A stretch of 64,000 nucleotides of DNA from an uncultured Collinsella sp. Lineage in GTDB: Bacteria > Actinomycetota > Coriobacteriia > Coriobacteriales > Coriobacteriaceae. Position numbers and translations under genes: made by a program. The stretch spans positions 682,001 to 746,000 of the forward strand of contig UQTV01000001.1 in NCBI GenBank assembly GCA_900544095.1, in the 5' to 3' direction. How positions within the stretch are numbered: position 1 is the stretch's first letter; every line of letters starts with the position of its first letter. This document shows positions 33,686 through 42,793 of this stretch, one piece after another. Under the pieces are notes generated by a model. The model had not been told where the DNA came from. It did not search any database and was given only the letters and a program-made list of their open reading frames with translations.

Positions 33686-34504
33686 TCAGAGAAATCTCGA
33701 CCGCAATCGGTCGACAGTAAAGCAAATGGCAACAACGCTTGCTACGTTTATGAGACAGTCAATTAAAATCGAAATGCATTGACCATTCCCCAACGGGGTC
33801 ACGCCGCAAATCCACATGAGCATCGAGGCTGGAAGCGGAAGCATGGAATTGGCCCAGAGCTGTATATAGATCGCTACGACGTTGACAAGCAGCAGCATGC
33901 CAATCGGACCGAAGCCGGCCCCAAAATAGGAAACAGCGATCACGCAAGAGACCACATATGCAAGGCAGACGGCACTCGCCAGAAGAAGTCGATAGCAAAA
34001 TATATTCAGGTTGAAATACTGTTGAGCATCCAAAACGATCGTGCAATTAAGGCAGTACAAAACGACGCTTGACAGGATAAAAGCGCCCAAAAGCGCGAAA
34101 GAAGACAGCGTCGCTCGCGCAACGATAGCGCACACACGCTTCCCTCCCCGAGCCTCCGACAACCCCCACGGTTCCTCAATAAAGCCCGAACTGACAAAGC
34201 GCGGTACAATGCAAGCCGCGATGAACGGAAAGAACAATGCATGAGCCAACGGGGCTACGTTGAACAGCAGACCACGAAAAACCTCTGCATTACCAAATAG
34301 AAGGACATCCTCCGCCGATAGCGGAAGCGTCGGGTCTGGGAAAAAGCCCAAGAAACTGTTCTCACGGAGGCTACAGAACCACATCGGGAAAGAATTAAGC
34401 TGCAATATCACCATGTACGCATAAATTACCAGGATTAAGGCGTACGCCCATTTGCTCACATGCTTCAATTCTGACTGGAGAAGTCTTTTAATCTGACGAG
34501 CCAT
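33686..34504 (-). CDS. ABC-2 type permease, second subunit
   Basis: 272 residues from the ATG at 34504; a GTG three codons earlier is also possible. About six membrane segments, no other motif. It overlaps the preceding permease gene, and with that gene and the ATPase forms a three-gene exporter. The layout (ATPase then two ABC-2 permeases) is that of peptide-antibiotic resistance or lantibiotic-immunity exporters, but no substrate evidence is present. GC content is lower than in the flanks. Confidence 0.72.
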   Translation of the reverse strand: MARQIKRLLQSELKHVSKWAYALILVIYAYMVILQLNSFPMWFCSLRENSFLGFFPDPTLPLSAEDVLLFGNAEVFRGLLFNVAPLAHALFFPFIAACIVPRFVSSGFIEEPWGLSEARGGKRVCAIVARATLSSFALLGAFILSSVVLYCLNCTIVLDAQQYFNLNIFCYRLLLASAVCLAYVVSCVIAVSYFGAGFGPIGMLLLVNVVAIYIQLWANSMLPLPASMLMWICGVTPLGNGQCISILIDCLINVASVVAICFTVDRLRSRFL

Positions 34505-35312
34505 TGAGCACACCCCCAGCGCGAAAGCTCAAGAGAGCGTAAATCAATACCGATAGACAGCTGGCTGCCACGCCATATCCCAGAAGCGTCAGCTGCCCCA
34601 TATCGCTATACCCAAGGGCACATCCGACTCCAAGGTACGGCCCCGGAAGGAAGAAGATCCATCGCAAGGATGGTATAGGTGCCTGAAGGAAGGCTCCGTA
34701 GAGCGTCAAGCTCATGACAAATCCGACTATCACCACGGCCCCGCTCAATACAGCGCTGCCCGTTATCCGATAGATGGTCACCGTCTCCAGCGCAACCGAT
34801 ATCACCAATACGGCGTTGACTATCATTGCAGGCAAAAATACAGTTAGTATGTTGTGCGAGTAGTTATGCCCTCCACGTATTATGGCTATTGCAAAAAGAA
34901 GAAGGCAAAGCGCGCTATACGCTGCGCCAATTATTAAAGCAGACGAAAATGCATGGGCTAGAGCCCCATAAAAGCGGTTGAGACCTCTTGCCGAAGAAAT
35001 TCGGTGCCCCTCTTTATAGCCATGCTCCTGTAAAAGCACCAAACAAACGATGAGTGGAACGAACAGGGATGTACCGGCAAAAGCGCTGCGCGCAAGGGAC
35101 TCATCAGGCGCAGAAGGATCGATTGCATTCCAGAGGAAACCAATATCCTCCCCACAAACGCCATAGCCAAAGGCGAGCAACGTTGTTCCGTTTTTTAGAA
35201 AGATGCCGAAGAGAAGGCCGAACGCCAGCATAAGCGCAAGACCAAACTTCGCCGGAAATATCCTGTGCAAACGCATCATATCTGCCTTTATGGGATGGAT
35301 CGCCCGCTTCAT
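34488..35312 (-). CDS. ABC-2 type permease, first subunit
   Basis: 274 residues with about six hydrophobic segments and a long extracellular-looking loop after the first (residues 45-75). Its start overlaps the ATPase stop by four bases and its end overlaps the second permease. It has no catalytic motif; it is assigned by topology and position. Confidence 0.75.
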   Translation of the reverse strand: MKRAIHPIKADMMRLHRIFPAKFGLALMLAFGLLFGIFLKNGTTLLAFGYGVCGEDIGFLWNAIDPSAPDESLARSAFAGTSLFVPLIVCLVLLQEHGYKEGHRISSARGLNRFYGALAHAFSSALIIGAAYSALCLLLFAIAIIRGGHNYSHNILTVFLPAMIVNAVLVISVALETVTIYRITGSAVLSGAVVIVGFVMSLTLYGAFLQAPIPSLRWIFFLPGPYLGVGCALGYSDMGQLTLLGYGVAASCLSVLIYALLSFRAGGVLNGSSD

Positions 35313-36034
35313 AGCGAGACTGCCTTCATCAAGCGCCTGTAATACTCTTTTAGGGATGGCGCCTCATCCCTTATGACGTCCATCGATTCCTTTTCCAGCA
35401 GTTCGCCGTCATGAAGAAACAGGCAGCTTGTTGCAACCGATGCCAGCTCATCCAAATCATGACTAGAGATGAGCATGGTCTTACCCTGCTCTCGATTCAA
35501 TCGACCGATAAGGGCCCATATACTCTCGATGCCCAGCGGGTCCAACCCGTTTGCTGGCTCATCAAAAATAAGCAGATCAGTGTCACCCAACAAAGCTGTA
35601 GCTATATCCAGCCGCCGTTTCATTCCCAGAGAAAAACTGCTCACGCTCTTTTTCTCATCGGCATCCAGCCCGACTAGGCTCAAAACGCGAGGAATCTCAC
35701 GCTTCTCATCAAGTCCCCATTCCGCACATCGGATTTGAAGATTCTCAACCGCACTGAGAGATTGGTATGCTCCACTGGAATCTGGTACATAGCCGACACG
35801 CGTCCGCATCAGGCTCAGCTCTCTTTTTGACTTGCCTCCGAAGAGTTCCACGCTTCCCGACGATGGCTCACAGATGCCCAAGACGATTTTAATTAGCGTG
35901 CTTTTGCCCGCACCGTTTGCACCGACAAGGGCACAGAGCTCAGACTGATGCACCTCAAAGGAAACGTCATGCAACACACGCCGTTTTCCATAGCGCTTTG
36001 ACACCTTTGATAGCTTTATCGCTGATGCGTTCAT
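35309..36034 (-). CDS. ABC exporter ATPase
   Basis: 241 residues from the ATG at 36034, five bases after GGGAGG. Walker A GANGAGKST, signature FSLGMKRRL (the LSxGM form typical of ABC-2 drug or antibiotic exporters), Walker B LLIFDEPANGLDP and SSHD switch. Drives the two permeases that follow. Confidence 0.93.
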   Translation of the reverse strand: MNASAIKLSKVSKRYGKRRVLHDVSFEVHQSELCALVGANGAGKSTLIKIVLGICEPSSGSVELFGGKSKRELSLMRTRVGYVPDSSGAYQSLSAVENLQIRCAEWGLDEKREIPRVLSLVGLDADEKKSVSSFSLGMKRRLDIATALLGDTDLLIFDEPANGLDPLGIESIWALIGRLNREQGKTMLISSHDLDELASVATSCLFLHDGELLEKESMDVIRDEAPSLKEYYRRLMKAVSL

Positions 36035-36149
36035 TGGCCTCCCGTTCCGCTTGATAGCAAAACCGCCCATATCGTCCCTTCTTTCCTTTATCGTTTTCCA
36101 TTGTTATTATTGTTTTTCGATAACTCATATTTGTCAAGATAATCTAAAA

Positions 36150-36175
36150 GAAAGAACCCGTGTTAGACACGGGTC
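36150..36175 (-). terminator. terminator of the HTH/DUF2975 operon
   Basis: ACCCGTGT and ACACGGGT around TAG or CTA, followed on the minus strand by TTCTTTCTTTT. Confidence 0.82.
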
Positions 36176-36214
36176 CCTTCACGCTGATATTTCGTTTTAG
36201 TTGTTTGCCTTAAG

Positions 36215-36544
36215 CTACTCGTCGCTCAAATCGACAGCGAAGACTGATGTCGGAAGTGACGCCTCGTTGCCTCCGCCATCCCGCATCTGCCTCACGACAT
36301 TTTTTGCGCGTTCGACAATAAGCTCCTCAAGCTCTTTCTCGCTCACGCGCCGAATAATATCTCCCGGTTGACAATCAAGTTCATCGCAGATATCGAGAAG
36401 CGTCTTAAGGCGAATAGCTTTAATTTTTCCGTTTCTTAGCTTTGAAATATTAGCCGGAGTATGCCCCGTGGCACGAATCAGATCAGCACTGGTCTTTCCG
36501 GTCTTAAGCAGCTGCGTCTCAAGCTCGATGATGAGATAGCTCAT
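36215..36544 (-). CDS. XRE-like HTH regulator (YozG-type)
   Basis: 109 residues. A helix-turn-helix covers about residues 18-60 (SADLIRATGHTPANISKLRNGK, LDICDELDCQPGDII), the form found in short YozG-like regulators. The tail (65-109) is charged and unassigned. It lies 8 bases after a DUF2975 gene, a pairing seen widely in Firmicutes and Actinobacteria, and probably regulates that operon. Confidence 0.88.
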   Translation of the reverse strand: MSYLIIELETQLLKTGKTSADLIRATGHTPANISKLRNGKIKAIRLKTLLDICDELDCQPGDIIRRVSEKELEELIVERAKNVVRQMRDGGGNEASLPTSVFAVDLSDE

Positions 36545-36552
36545 GTTTCCTC

Positions 36553-37113
36553 CTACACAAGCTCGTCAGACTGCTCTTGGAGCAGCGAGGCATAACTCCA
36601 GATCGCCGAGATAAACAGACAGACAACTGCGCCGATAAACGACCCCGCATCAAAGGTAGCGCCTTGGCAAATCTCAATAACGAAGGAATGAGGCACGATG
36701 TAAAGCTCCAGTCCGCCAATGGTGAGATTGACCGATCCATAGGCACCAACAAGCGAAACCGCGGCGTTAACAGCAAAGGCAAGCGCGAGAACACGGATAA
36801 GCCGCACATGCGTCTTGGTAAAGGGCGAGACGCCTCGCGAGATGTTACGGCTGATCCCGCACAAAACGACAAGCGAAATACCCACGACGAGTGCCAGGCA
36901 CAGTCCGCTTGGGATAACGATGCACCCGCCATCGAGAAGCGTCACGACACCGAAAGAATCGACAGAAGCAACGTTTGCAACCGCATACCAGATCACGTAA
37001 ACAACCAACGCGGCAAAAGCAACGAGCATCCCTGCAAAAACGGCTGCCATGCAAAAACCAAGCTTCCTGATATTTTCGCCCGCCTTGGCCATACGCTGAA
37101 CGCTGTTGGACAT
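36553..37113 (-). CDS. DUF2975 membrane protein
   Basis: 186 residues from the ATG at 37113, with GAGGGTGA upstream; a longer frame to 37212 has no such site. Four membrane segments with the DUF2975 pattern NISRGVSPFTKTHVRLIRVLA near residues 93-113. Function unknown; it is always beside a small HTH protein and may sense the membrane. Confidence 0.85.
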   Translation of the reverse strand: MSNSVQRMAKAGENIRKLGFCMAAVFAGMLVAFAALVVYVIWYAVANVASVDSFGVVTLLDGGCIVIPSGLCLALVVGISLVVLCGISRNISRGVSPFTKTHVRLIRVLALAFAVNAAVSLVGAYGSVNLTIGGLELYIVPHSFVIEICQGATFDAGSFIGAVVCLFISAIWSYASLLQEQSDELV

Positions 37114-37133
37114 ACACTCACCCTCGTCGACTC

Positions 37134-37167
37134 TATCGTTATTCGAACAGTTTATCGAACAACGATA
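37134..37167. promoter_or_regulatory. palindromic operator candidate
   Basis: TATCGTT and AACGATA arms (7 bp) enclose two CGAACA half-sites, 20 bases upstream of the DUF2975 start. It could be the binding site of the operon's HTH protein or of LexA. Confidence 0.35.
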
Positions 37168-37255
37168 TGGATTGCATGCGGAAAGCCCCGACAGTGTGCA
37201 TAGGCAATTCACTAATCAGAAGGGGTGAGAGTGGATTTTTGGACACGTATCGAAC

Positions 37256-37319
37256 GAGAGTGGATAATCTCCCACTTTGAGGCCGCCACCGGGCCTAAAA
37301 CGGGAGATTATCCACTCTC
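37256..37319. repeat. 18-bp perfect palindrome with 28-base centre
   Basis: GAGAGTGGATAATCTCCC and its exact complement enclose a centre that itself holds AGGCC and GGCCT. It lies 24 bases after the Hpt gene's stop codon, so it may terminate it. Part of the arm sequence (GAGAGTGGATT) recurs at 37227. Confidence 0.75.
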
Positions 37320-37343
37320 ATAGTCATCAAGGCTCACAGCCTC

Positions 37344-37700
37344 TTATTCGGCCGCCTCGCGCAGGGCCGACATCGTTGCCGCATATTGCTGCTGCAGCGC
37401 ATGCATTCCCTCGCGAGCGCCGTCAACGGCATCGGCGCCGCGCAGCGCTTCGGTCACCACGGCCGCCGGCTCGTACAGATTATCGAATCCCAGGTTCTGG
37501 CTCACGCCCTTGAGCGTGTGCGCTGCCATAAACGCACTCTTGGCGTCTCCTGCCGCCATGGCAGCCTCCAGCTTGTCCATGCTCTCGTCATCCAAAAACT
37601 TGAGGGCAAAGCGGGCAAGCATTTCCTCGCCCATCAGCCGAGCGCACGCATCGTCATAATTAGCGCCGATCTTCTCATACGCCTCACGCATGGAAATCAT
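37344..37700 (-). CDS. Hpt phosphotransfer protein
   Basis: 118 residues, all helical, with the phospho-acceptor His in AAHTLKGVSQNLGF (H61 region). It is the stand-alone histidine phosphotransfer module of a phosphorelay. The next gene upstream (24-base gap) is a REC-containing regulator, so the two very likely exchange phosphate. The hybrid kinase that feeds them is not in the window. Confidence 0.88.
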   Translation of the reverse strand: MISMREAYEKIGANYDDACARLMGEEMLARFALKFLDDESMDKLEAAMAAGDAKSAFMAAHTLKGVSQNLGFDNLYEPAAVVTEALRGADAVDGAREGMHALQQQYAATMSALREAAE

Positions 37701-37724
37701 GGATTAAAAACTCCTTTGGTCAAA

Positions 37725-39605
37725 CTAAATCGTGGGAAACGCGACGACGTCGGCGGGGCGTGCCAACGTCTCGGCAATTTGGTCTTGCACCTCGAGCAGG
37801 CAATCGAGCAGCAGCGGGTTAAAGGTGCCGCACTTACCGTCCAGGATCATCTGGATTGCCTCCTCGTGCGGGATAGCGTCCTTGTACACGCGCACACTCG
37901 TCAGTGCATCGTACACGTCGGCCACCGAAACTACCTGCGCGGCGATGGGGATATCGTCGCCCTTGAGGCCATCGGGATAACCCTTGCCGTCCCAGCGCTC
38001 GTGATGCCAACGCGCAATCTGGTACGCATATTCCATAAGCGCATTGCCGGCGTGATGGCTACCCAGCTCAAGCAGCATATCGGCGCCGATCGTGGTATGC
38101 GTCTTCATGATCTCGAACTCCTCGGGCGTAAGGCGTCCGGGCTTGTTGAGAATCGCATCGTCAATCGACATCTTGCCGATATCGTGCAGCGCCGAAGCCA
38201 GGGCGATCGTGGAGCGTTCCTCATTGTCGAGGAAGATCGTGCCGCTACGCTGGACCAGACAGCCAAGCAGCAGCTCGGTCAGCTTTTCGATGTTCGTAAC
38301 GTGCCTGCCGCTCTCGCCGTTGCGAAGCTCCATGACGCCAGCCATGATGTCGATGAGCATGCGACTGTTCTTGACGCGCTCGTTGTACTGTTGGGACAGC
38401 AGGTTCGTCAGGCGGCGCTGTTTGGCGTACAGGCGGATGGTGTTGCTTACGCGGCGGCGCACGACACGGGAGTCAAACGGGCGGTTGATATAGTCCGAGG
38501 CGCCCAGCTCGTACGCGCGCAGAACCGCATCATCGGAATCTTCGCTCGAAATCATGATGACAGGCAGATTATCGATACCCGATCGGCGCGACAGATCGGC
38601 CAGCACCTCAAAGCCGCTTATGCCCGGCATCACAATGTCCAGCAGCACGAGCGACAACTCATCGCCATAGCGGTCGACCATGTCGAGCGCCGCACGACCG
38701 TTATCGGCCTCGAGGATGCAATGCTCGTCCTTGAGCATCTCGCTGAGAATGGCTCGGTTCATCTCGGAGTCATCGGCGATAAGCACCAAAGGCTTTTCGC
38801 TTTGGAAGGCCTCGATGGAATCGGCATCGGTCACGACCGTACCGGCTTTTGCCTTAGCGCGGCTCAGTAACTGAGCAGCGCGGCCAACGCCCTCATCGAC
38901 CGTCTCGCCATGAATGCGAACGCCACCAACACATGCCGTCAAGCTCACGTACTCATGGCCCGGAATAATCGTGGAATGAACGACATCGGACACCTGATGC
39001 AGGCGACGGGTGAAGTCATCGGAGGGAATATTGGGCATGACAACCACAAACTTGTCGCAGCCATAGCGCACAAGCTCGTCAGTCGAACGAATTCCGCTGC
39101 GTATGGCTGTCGCCACAGCACCGAGCGCAAGGTCGCCGGCATGACGGCCACACGTATCGTTGAAGGCCCTAAAATCATCAACGTCGATCATCGCAACGCC
39201 GGCATTCATGCGGGCGCTGCGAAGCTTTTCCTCGTAATATCGGCGATTGCGCACGCTCGTCAGCACGTCGGTGTAGACAAGGTCCTCTTCTGCAGCCTCC
39301 TGCTCATCGACCGGACGCACCATCAGCAGGACGTGAGGCTCGCCCTCGACCTTCAGAGGGCGTAGACGGGCGCGGTACTCAGTGCCATCATTGAGCAGTT
39401 GCTCCGACACCTCATCGGAGTCTGCCAAGGCCTCAAGACTCGACTGACGCAGACAAGGGCAGCGATCGCCGGCGAGCAAGCAGTTAGGCTCGCTCTTAAT
39501 CTGATCGGCCGACAGCAAACGCACCACGGGGTAGGTCTTCGCGACACGGGCGACCTCAGCGGCAGCCTCCTCGTCGGTTAGATTGACCTCGTGATTATTG
39601 AGCAT
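37725..39605 (-). CDS. GGDEF-like/REC/HD-GYP response regulator
   Basis: 626 residues. An N-terminal region (1-105) precedes a GGDEF-like domain (about 110-265) whose active site reads GCDKF (182-186), so cyclase activity is doubtful. A receiver domain follows (272-395) with D278/D279, phospho-acceptor D323 in LLDIVMPG, and R375 where Lys is usual. The C-terminal HD-GYP domain (410-615) is intact: HDIGK (474-478) and HHERWDGKGYPDGL (534-547), a cyclic-di-GMP phosphodiesterase. The adjacent Hpt protein is its likely phosphate donor. Confidence 0.92.
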   Translation of the reverse strand: MLNNHEVNLTDEEAAAEVARVAKTYPVVRLLSADQIKSEPNCLLAGDRCPCLRQSSLEALADSDEVSEQLLNDGTEYRARLRPLKVEGEPHVLLMVRPVDEQEAAEEDLVYTDVLTSVRNRRYYEEKLRSARMNAGVAMIDVDDFRAFNDTCGRHAGDLALGAVATAIRSGIRSTDELVRYGCDKFVVVMPNIPSDDFTRRLHQVSDVVHSTIIPGHEYVSLTACVGGVRIHGETVDEGVGRAAQLLSRAKAKAGTVVTDADSIEAFQSEKPLVLIADDSEMNRAILSEMLKDEHCILEADNGRAALDMVDRYGDELSLVLLDIVMPGISGFEVLADLSRRSGIDNLPVIMISSEDSDDAVLRAYELGASDYINRPFDSRVVRRRVSNTIRLYAKQRRLTNLLSQQYNERVKNSRMLIDIMAGVMELRNGESGRHVTNIEKLTELLLGCLVQRSGTIFLDNEERSTIALASALHDIGKMSIDDAILNKPGRLTPEEFEIMKTHTTIGADMLLELGSHHAGNALMEYAYQIARWHHERWDGKGYPDGLKGDDIPIAAQVVSVADVYDALTSVRVYKDAIPHEEAIQMILDGKCGTFNPLLLDCLLEVQDQIAETLARPADVVAFPTI

Positions 39606-39816
39606 ATGGGGCCCTTTCGATAGTTTCGCATGGTAGCGGTGGGTTCCAAATGCTACAAGGGTAACACCTTGTCGATGCAGGTAAGTACGTGAATGCTGTT
39701 ACAGTTTTATGAGTTGGCAGGCGGCGCGATTGAAGTCGCAGACGTGAGGTTTTGAGCACATTTGTTAACACGGCCGAAACGTTTGCGGGTGAAGCCTGCT
39801 TTGGCCATTGCGGGTG

Positions 39817-40614
39817 TTAGAGCCCCAGGATGCCACGGACAGCCCGGGCAGCCGCTGCCGGGCGATCGCGCAGACCGTTATGCGCGCCCGGGATCGTCAC
39901 GAGAGGGCAATCGAGATATTCGGCAGCCGCTCGCGTGCCAGCCTCGCGGGGCGTGCCAATCGAGAGCTCGCCCAGGAGCACGGCGGCCACCGTTTTTGAC
40001 GCACGAACGCTATCCCAATCGGGAACGCAGGTCATAGTAATCCCGTATTCATTGGCCATGAAGCAACGACCATTGCGCAGGGCATGTTTGGCTTCCGCTT
40101 CGGTCGTCCCAGGAGCCTCGGGATCCAAGTCGCCGAGGGCTCCCAAGAAAAGCCGGAGCGCCCTTGAAACCTTTCCAGCCGCAATCATATCGAGCAAAAC
40201 CGGGGCTGCGCCCATGCCGACGCCTTCGGCCGACACAGCCGGCTCATGCAGAATCGCACGGGCGACGAGATGGGGTTCGGTACGAAGAAGCTCCAGCGCC
40301 ACCAACGTACCGGCGCTGTGCGCAAGCACATTTGTCGGAGCGCCAACGTGTTCGATCACGGCTTGCAGATCGGCGGCCTGAGCGGCAAGATCATAGCTGC
40401 CGTCTGCCGCATCGCTGCTGCCACCACAGCCGCGGCGGTCGTAGGCAATTACGCGGTAGTTACGACTGAGCTCACAAGCGATGCCGTCGAAAAATGCGCC
40501 GTCGACACAAGCGCCGTGCACGCACACCAAGGCAGGAGCATCAGGCGACACATCCGGGTCGGCATATTCGCGACAGGCAATCGTGGTGCCCGCATTCTCG
40601 ACCGTAAAATCCAT
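39817..40614 (-). CDS. alpha/beta hydrolase
   Basis: 265 residues. Oxyanion segment VCVHGACVDG (30-39), YDRRGCGGSS (58-67), nucleophile S100 in LAHSAGT and C-terminal His in PGAHNG. The fold and motifs fit an esterase or C-C hydrolase; substrate unknown. Monocistronic; the 210-base gap upstream (39606-39816) holds nothing I recognise. Confidence 0.9.
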   Translation of the reverse strand: MDFTVENAGTTIACREYADPDVSPDAPALVCVHGACVDGAFFDGIACELSRNYRVIAYDRRGCGGSSDAADGSYDLAAQAADLQAVIEHVGAPTNVLAHSAGTLVALELLRTEPHLVARAILHEPAVSAEGVGMGAAPVLLDMIAAGKVSRALRLFLGALGDLDPEAPGTTEAEAKHALRNGRCFMANEYGITMTCVPDWDSVRASKTVAAVLLGELSIGTPREAGTRAAAEYLDCPLVTIPGAHNGLRDRPAAAARAVRGILGL

Positions 40615-40839
40615 GTTGTGCCCCCATCATCAATGCTCATCCAGTTGCACGTCAGCACGGTTGGATGGACCCGCATTGCTTTACACCTTGTTAACAGATT
40701 AACTTTACCCGACCCGAGGCTTTTCATGGCACGGCATCATGAGCGACGTGAAAAAACGAAACTTGTAAAGCAAGAGCCCACACCTTGCTTTGGAGCCGAT
40801 GCTATGCTTAGGCACAATTGTCTTGAGGAGCATATGCCT

Positions 40840-41616
40840 ATGTCTACGTTTTTGAATGCCAGCCCCATCTTTGGGCCCGTTCGCAGCCGTCGCCTTGGTC
40901 TCTCGCTCGGCGTCAACATGATGCCGGCCAGCGGCAAAATCTGCACGTTCGACTGCATCTACTGCGAGAACGGCCTCAACGCCGAGCGCCCCTGCCATGA
41001 GCCGTATAACACGGCTGCCGTGGTACTCGAAGCGCTCGAGGCAAAGCTGCGCGAGATGGCAGCCGAGGGCGAGCTCCCCGATGTAATCACCTTCGCAGGC
41101 AACGGCGAGCCCACCGCCGCACCGGAGTTTCCACGGGCCATCGCCGGCGCCGTCGCACTGCGCGACGAGCTTGCCCCAAACTCCAAGATCGCCGTGCTCT
41201 CCAACGGCACACGCGCCGACCGCCCCGAGGTGCACGACGCGCTCATGATGGTCGACGACAACATTCTTAAGCTCGATACCGTCGACCCGGCGTTTATCCA
41301 GCTGCTCGACCAGCCTGTTGGCCCCTACAACGTCGAACACCAGATCGAGACGTTCGCAAGCTTTGACGGTCACGTTATTATCCAGACGATCTTTTTGACC
41401 GGCGAGTATCAGGGCAAGCTCATCGACAATACCGGCGAGGAGTATGTTGCCCCCTGGCTCGCGGCGCTTGAGCGCATTCGTCCGCAGGAGGCGACCATCT
41501 ACACGGTCGCGCGCGAGACACCAGTCGCCGGCCTTGCCAAAGCAGCGCCCGAGGTGCTCGACGCCATTGCCGCGCGCGTGCGCGCCCTCGGTATTCCCTG
41601 CCAGGTGAGCTACTAG
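40840..41616 (+). CDS. radical SAM protein
   Basis: 258 residues from the ATG at 40840, nine bases after GAGGAG. The SAM-cluster motif is CTFDCIYC (Cys-x3-Cys-x2-Cys) within PASGKICTFDCIYCENG, followed by FAGNGEPT. Sequence resembles a group of stand-alone radical SAM proteins annotated as Fe-S oxidoreductases of the Wyosine-like/YfkA type; no SPASM domain. No neighbour suggests a substrate. Confidence 0.88.
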   Translation: MSTFLNASPIFGPVRSRRLGLSLGVNMMPASGKICTFDCIYCENGLNAERPCHEPYNTAAVVLEALEAKLREMAAEGELPDVITFAGNGEPTAAPEFPRAIAGAVALRDELAPNSKIAVLSNGTRADRPEVHDALMMVDDNILKLDTVDPAFIQLLDQPVGPYNVEHQIETFASFDGHVIIQTIFLTGEYQGKLIDNTGEEYVAPWLAALERIRPQEATIYTVARETPVAGLAKAAPEVLDAIAARVRALGIPCQVSY

Positions 41617-41657
41617 CAAAACCACGCAGCAGCTAGTGCCCGCCATCCCGCCCCATC

Positions 41658-41724
41658 AGTTGCGGTGATATAGTTCCTATTTGTGCTGTTAAACCGCTTA
41701 AATCGGAACTATATCACCGCAACT
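41658..41724. repeat. 20-bp perfect palindrome with 27-base centre
   Basis: AGTTGCGGTGATATAG... at 41658-41677 is exactly complemented at 41705-41724. The 27-base loop length equals that of the units at 28698-28915. A related element sharing AGTTGCGGTGA is at 49243-49311. It lies between the radical SAM gene and map. Confidence 0.82.
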
Positions 41725-41776
41725 TTTATGGCCGCGTGGGTGGGCTATACTAGCTGCGAATGAAAGGAAGTTAGCC

Positions 41777-42664
41777 ATGTATGACAAAGGACCCGTGCCC
41801 GGCCGCAACGACGCTTGCTGGTGCGGCAGCGGCAAGAAATACAAGAAATGCCATAGCGCCTTTGATGAGCGCCTCGAGCGCTTGTGGGAAGAAGGCTGGG
41901 AGGTTCTGCCTCGCACGCTCTACAAGACTCCCGCCGATATCGAGGGCATCAAGCGCTCGGCAGCCATCAACGTGGGCGTGCTCGATTATGTGGGCGAGCA
42001 TATCGCCGCAGGCATGACCACCAACCAGATCGACCAGATGATCTACGACTACACCGTCGAGCACGGTGGCACGCCGGCCGACCTCAACTACGAGGGCTAC
42101 CCCAAGAGCGTGTGCACCTCGATCAATGATGTGGTCTGCCACGGCATTCCCTGCGATACGGACGTGCTGCACGAGGGCGACATCATCAACGTAGACTGCT
42201 CCACGATCTTGGACGGTTACTTTAGTGATTCGAGCCGCATGTTCTGCATCGGCGAGGTCTCGGCCGAGCGCCAGCGCCTGGTCGACGTCACCCGTGCCAG
42301 CGTGGAGGCGGGTCTGGCAGCCGTCAAGCCATGGCTACCGCTCTCCGTTATGGCCGAGGCAGTGCAAAAGACCGTCGAGGACGCCGGCTTTAGCGTGGTG
42401 CGCGAGTACGGCGGACACGGCATCGGTAAGGAGTTCCACGAGGACCCGTTTGTGGGCTTTACCACCGAGGCGCCCGATGTGGACACCATCATGGTGCCGG
42501 GCATGGTCTTTACCATCGAGCCCATGGTCAACGCCGGAGCGCCCGACATCAAGATCAGCAAGGGCGACGGCTGGTGCGTGCGCACCAAGGACGGCAGCGA
42601 TTCGGCCCAGTGCGAGGTACAGCTCGTGGTGACCGAGGACGGCTACGAGCTGCTGAGCTGGTAG
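41777..42664 (+). CDS. map: methionine aminopeptidase with SEC-C zinc tail
   Basis: 295 residues. An N-terminal SEC-C zinc motif (RNDACWCGSGKKYKKCH; C14, C16, C25, H26) precedes a type I methionine aminopeptidase. All five metal ligands are visible: D140, D151, H214, E248 and E280, with H122 also conserved. It removes the start Met from nascent proteins; the SEC-C tag is thought to help ribosome docking. Monocistronic, with a palindrome upstream. Confidence 0.95.
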   Translation: MYDKGPVPGRNDACWCGSGKKYKKCHSAFDERLERLWEEGWEVLPRTLYKTPADIEGIKRSAAINVGVLDYVGEHIAAGMTTNQIDQMIYDYTVEHGGTPADLNYEGYPKSVCTSINDVVCHGIPCDTDVLHEGDIINVDCSTILDGYFSDSSRMFCIGEVSAERQRLVDVTRASVEAGLAAVKPWLPLSVMAEAVQKTVEDAGFSVVREYGGHGIGKEFHEDPFVGFTTEAPDVDTIMVPGMVFTIEPMVNAGAPDIKISKGDGWCVRTKDGSDSAQCEVQLVVTEDGYELLSW

Positions 42665-42734
42665 CCGTAGATGCGCCGGATGCTGACGGGCACGCTCGTC
42701 TTGCATCCGGCGTTTTATTTGAACGTTTTGCCCG

Positions 42735-42773
42735 ATAAAACCTGCCAAAATAAACCTGTCCCTTTTTGGTAGG
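42735..42773. repeat. CCTGTCCC-loop hairpin, type A copy 4
   Basis: ATAAAACCTGCCAAAATAAACC then TGTCCCTTTTTGGTAGG. It lies just upstream of the 2-hydroxyacid dehydrogenase ribosome-binding site and could affect its translation. Confidence 0.85.
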
Positions 42774-42793
42774 CTGAGCGGAGAGGACTGCTT

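Noticed and set aside
33686..36034. Lantibiotic biosynthesis cluster
   Set aside because: Only an ABC-2 exporter is present; no LanB/LanC/LanM or precursor gene is visible nearby.
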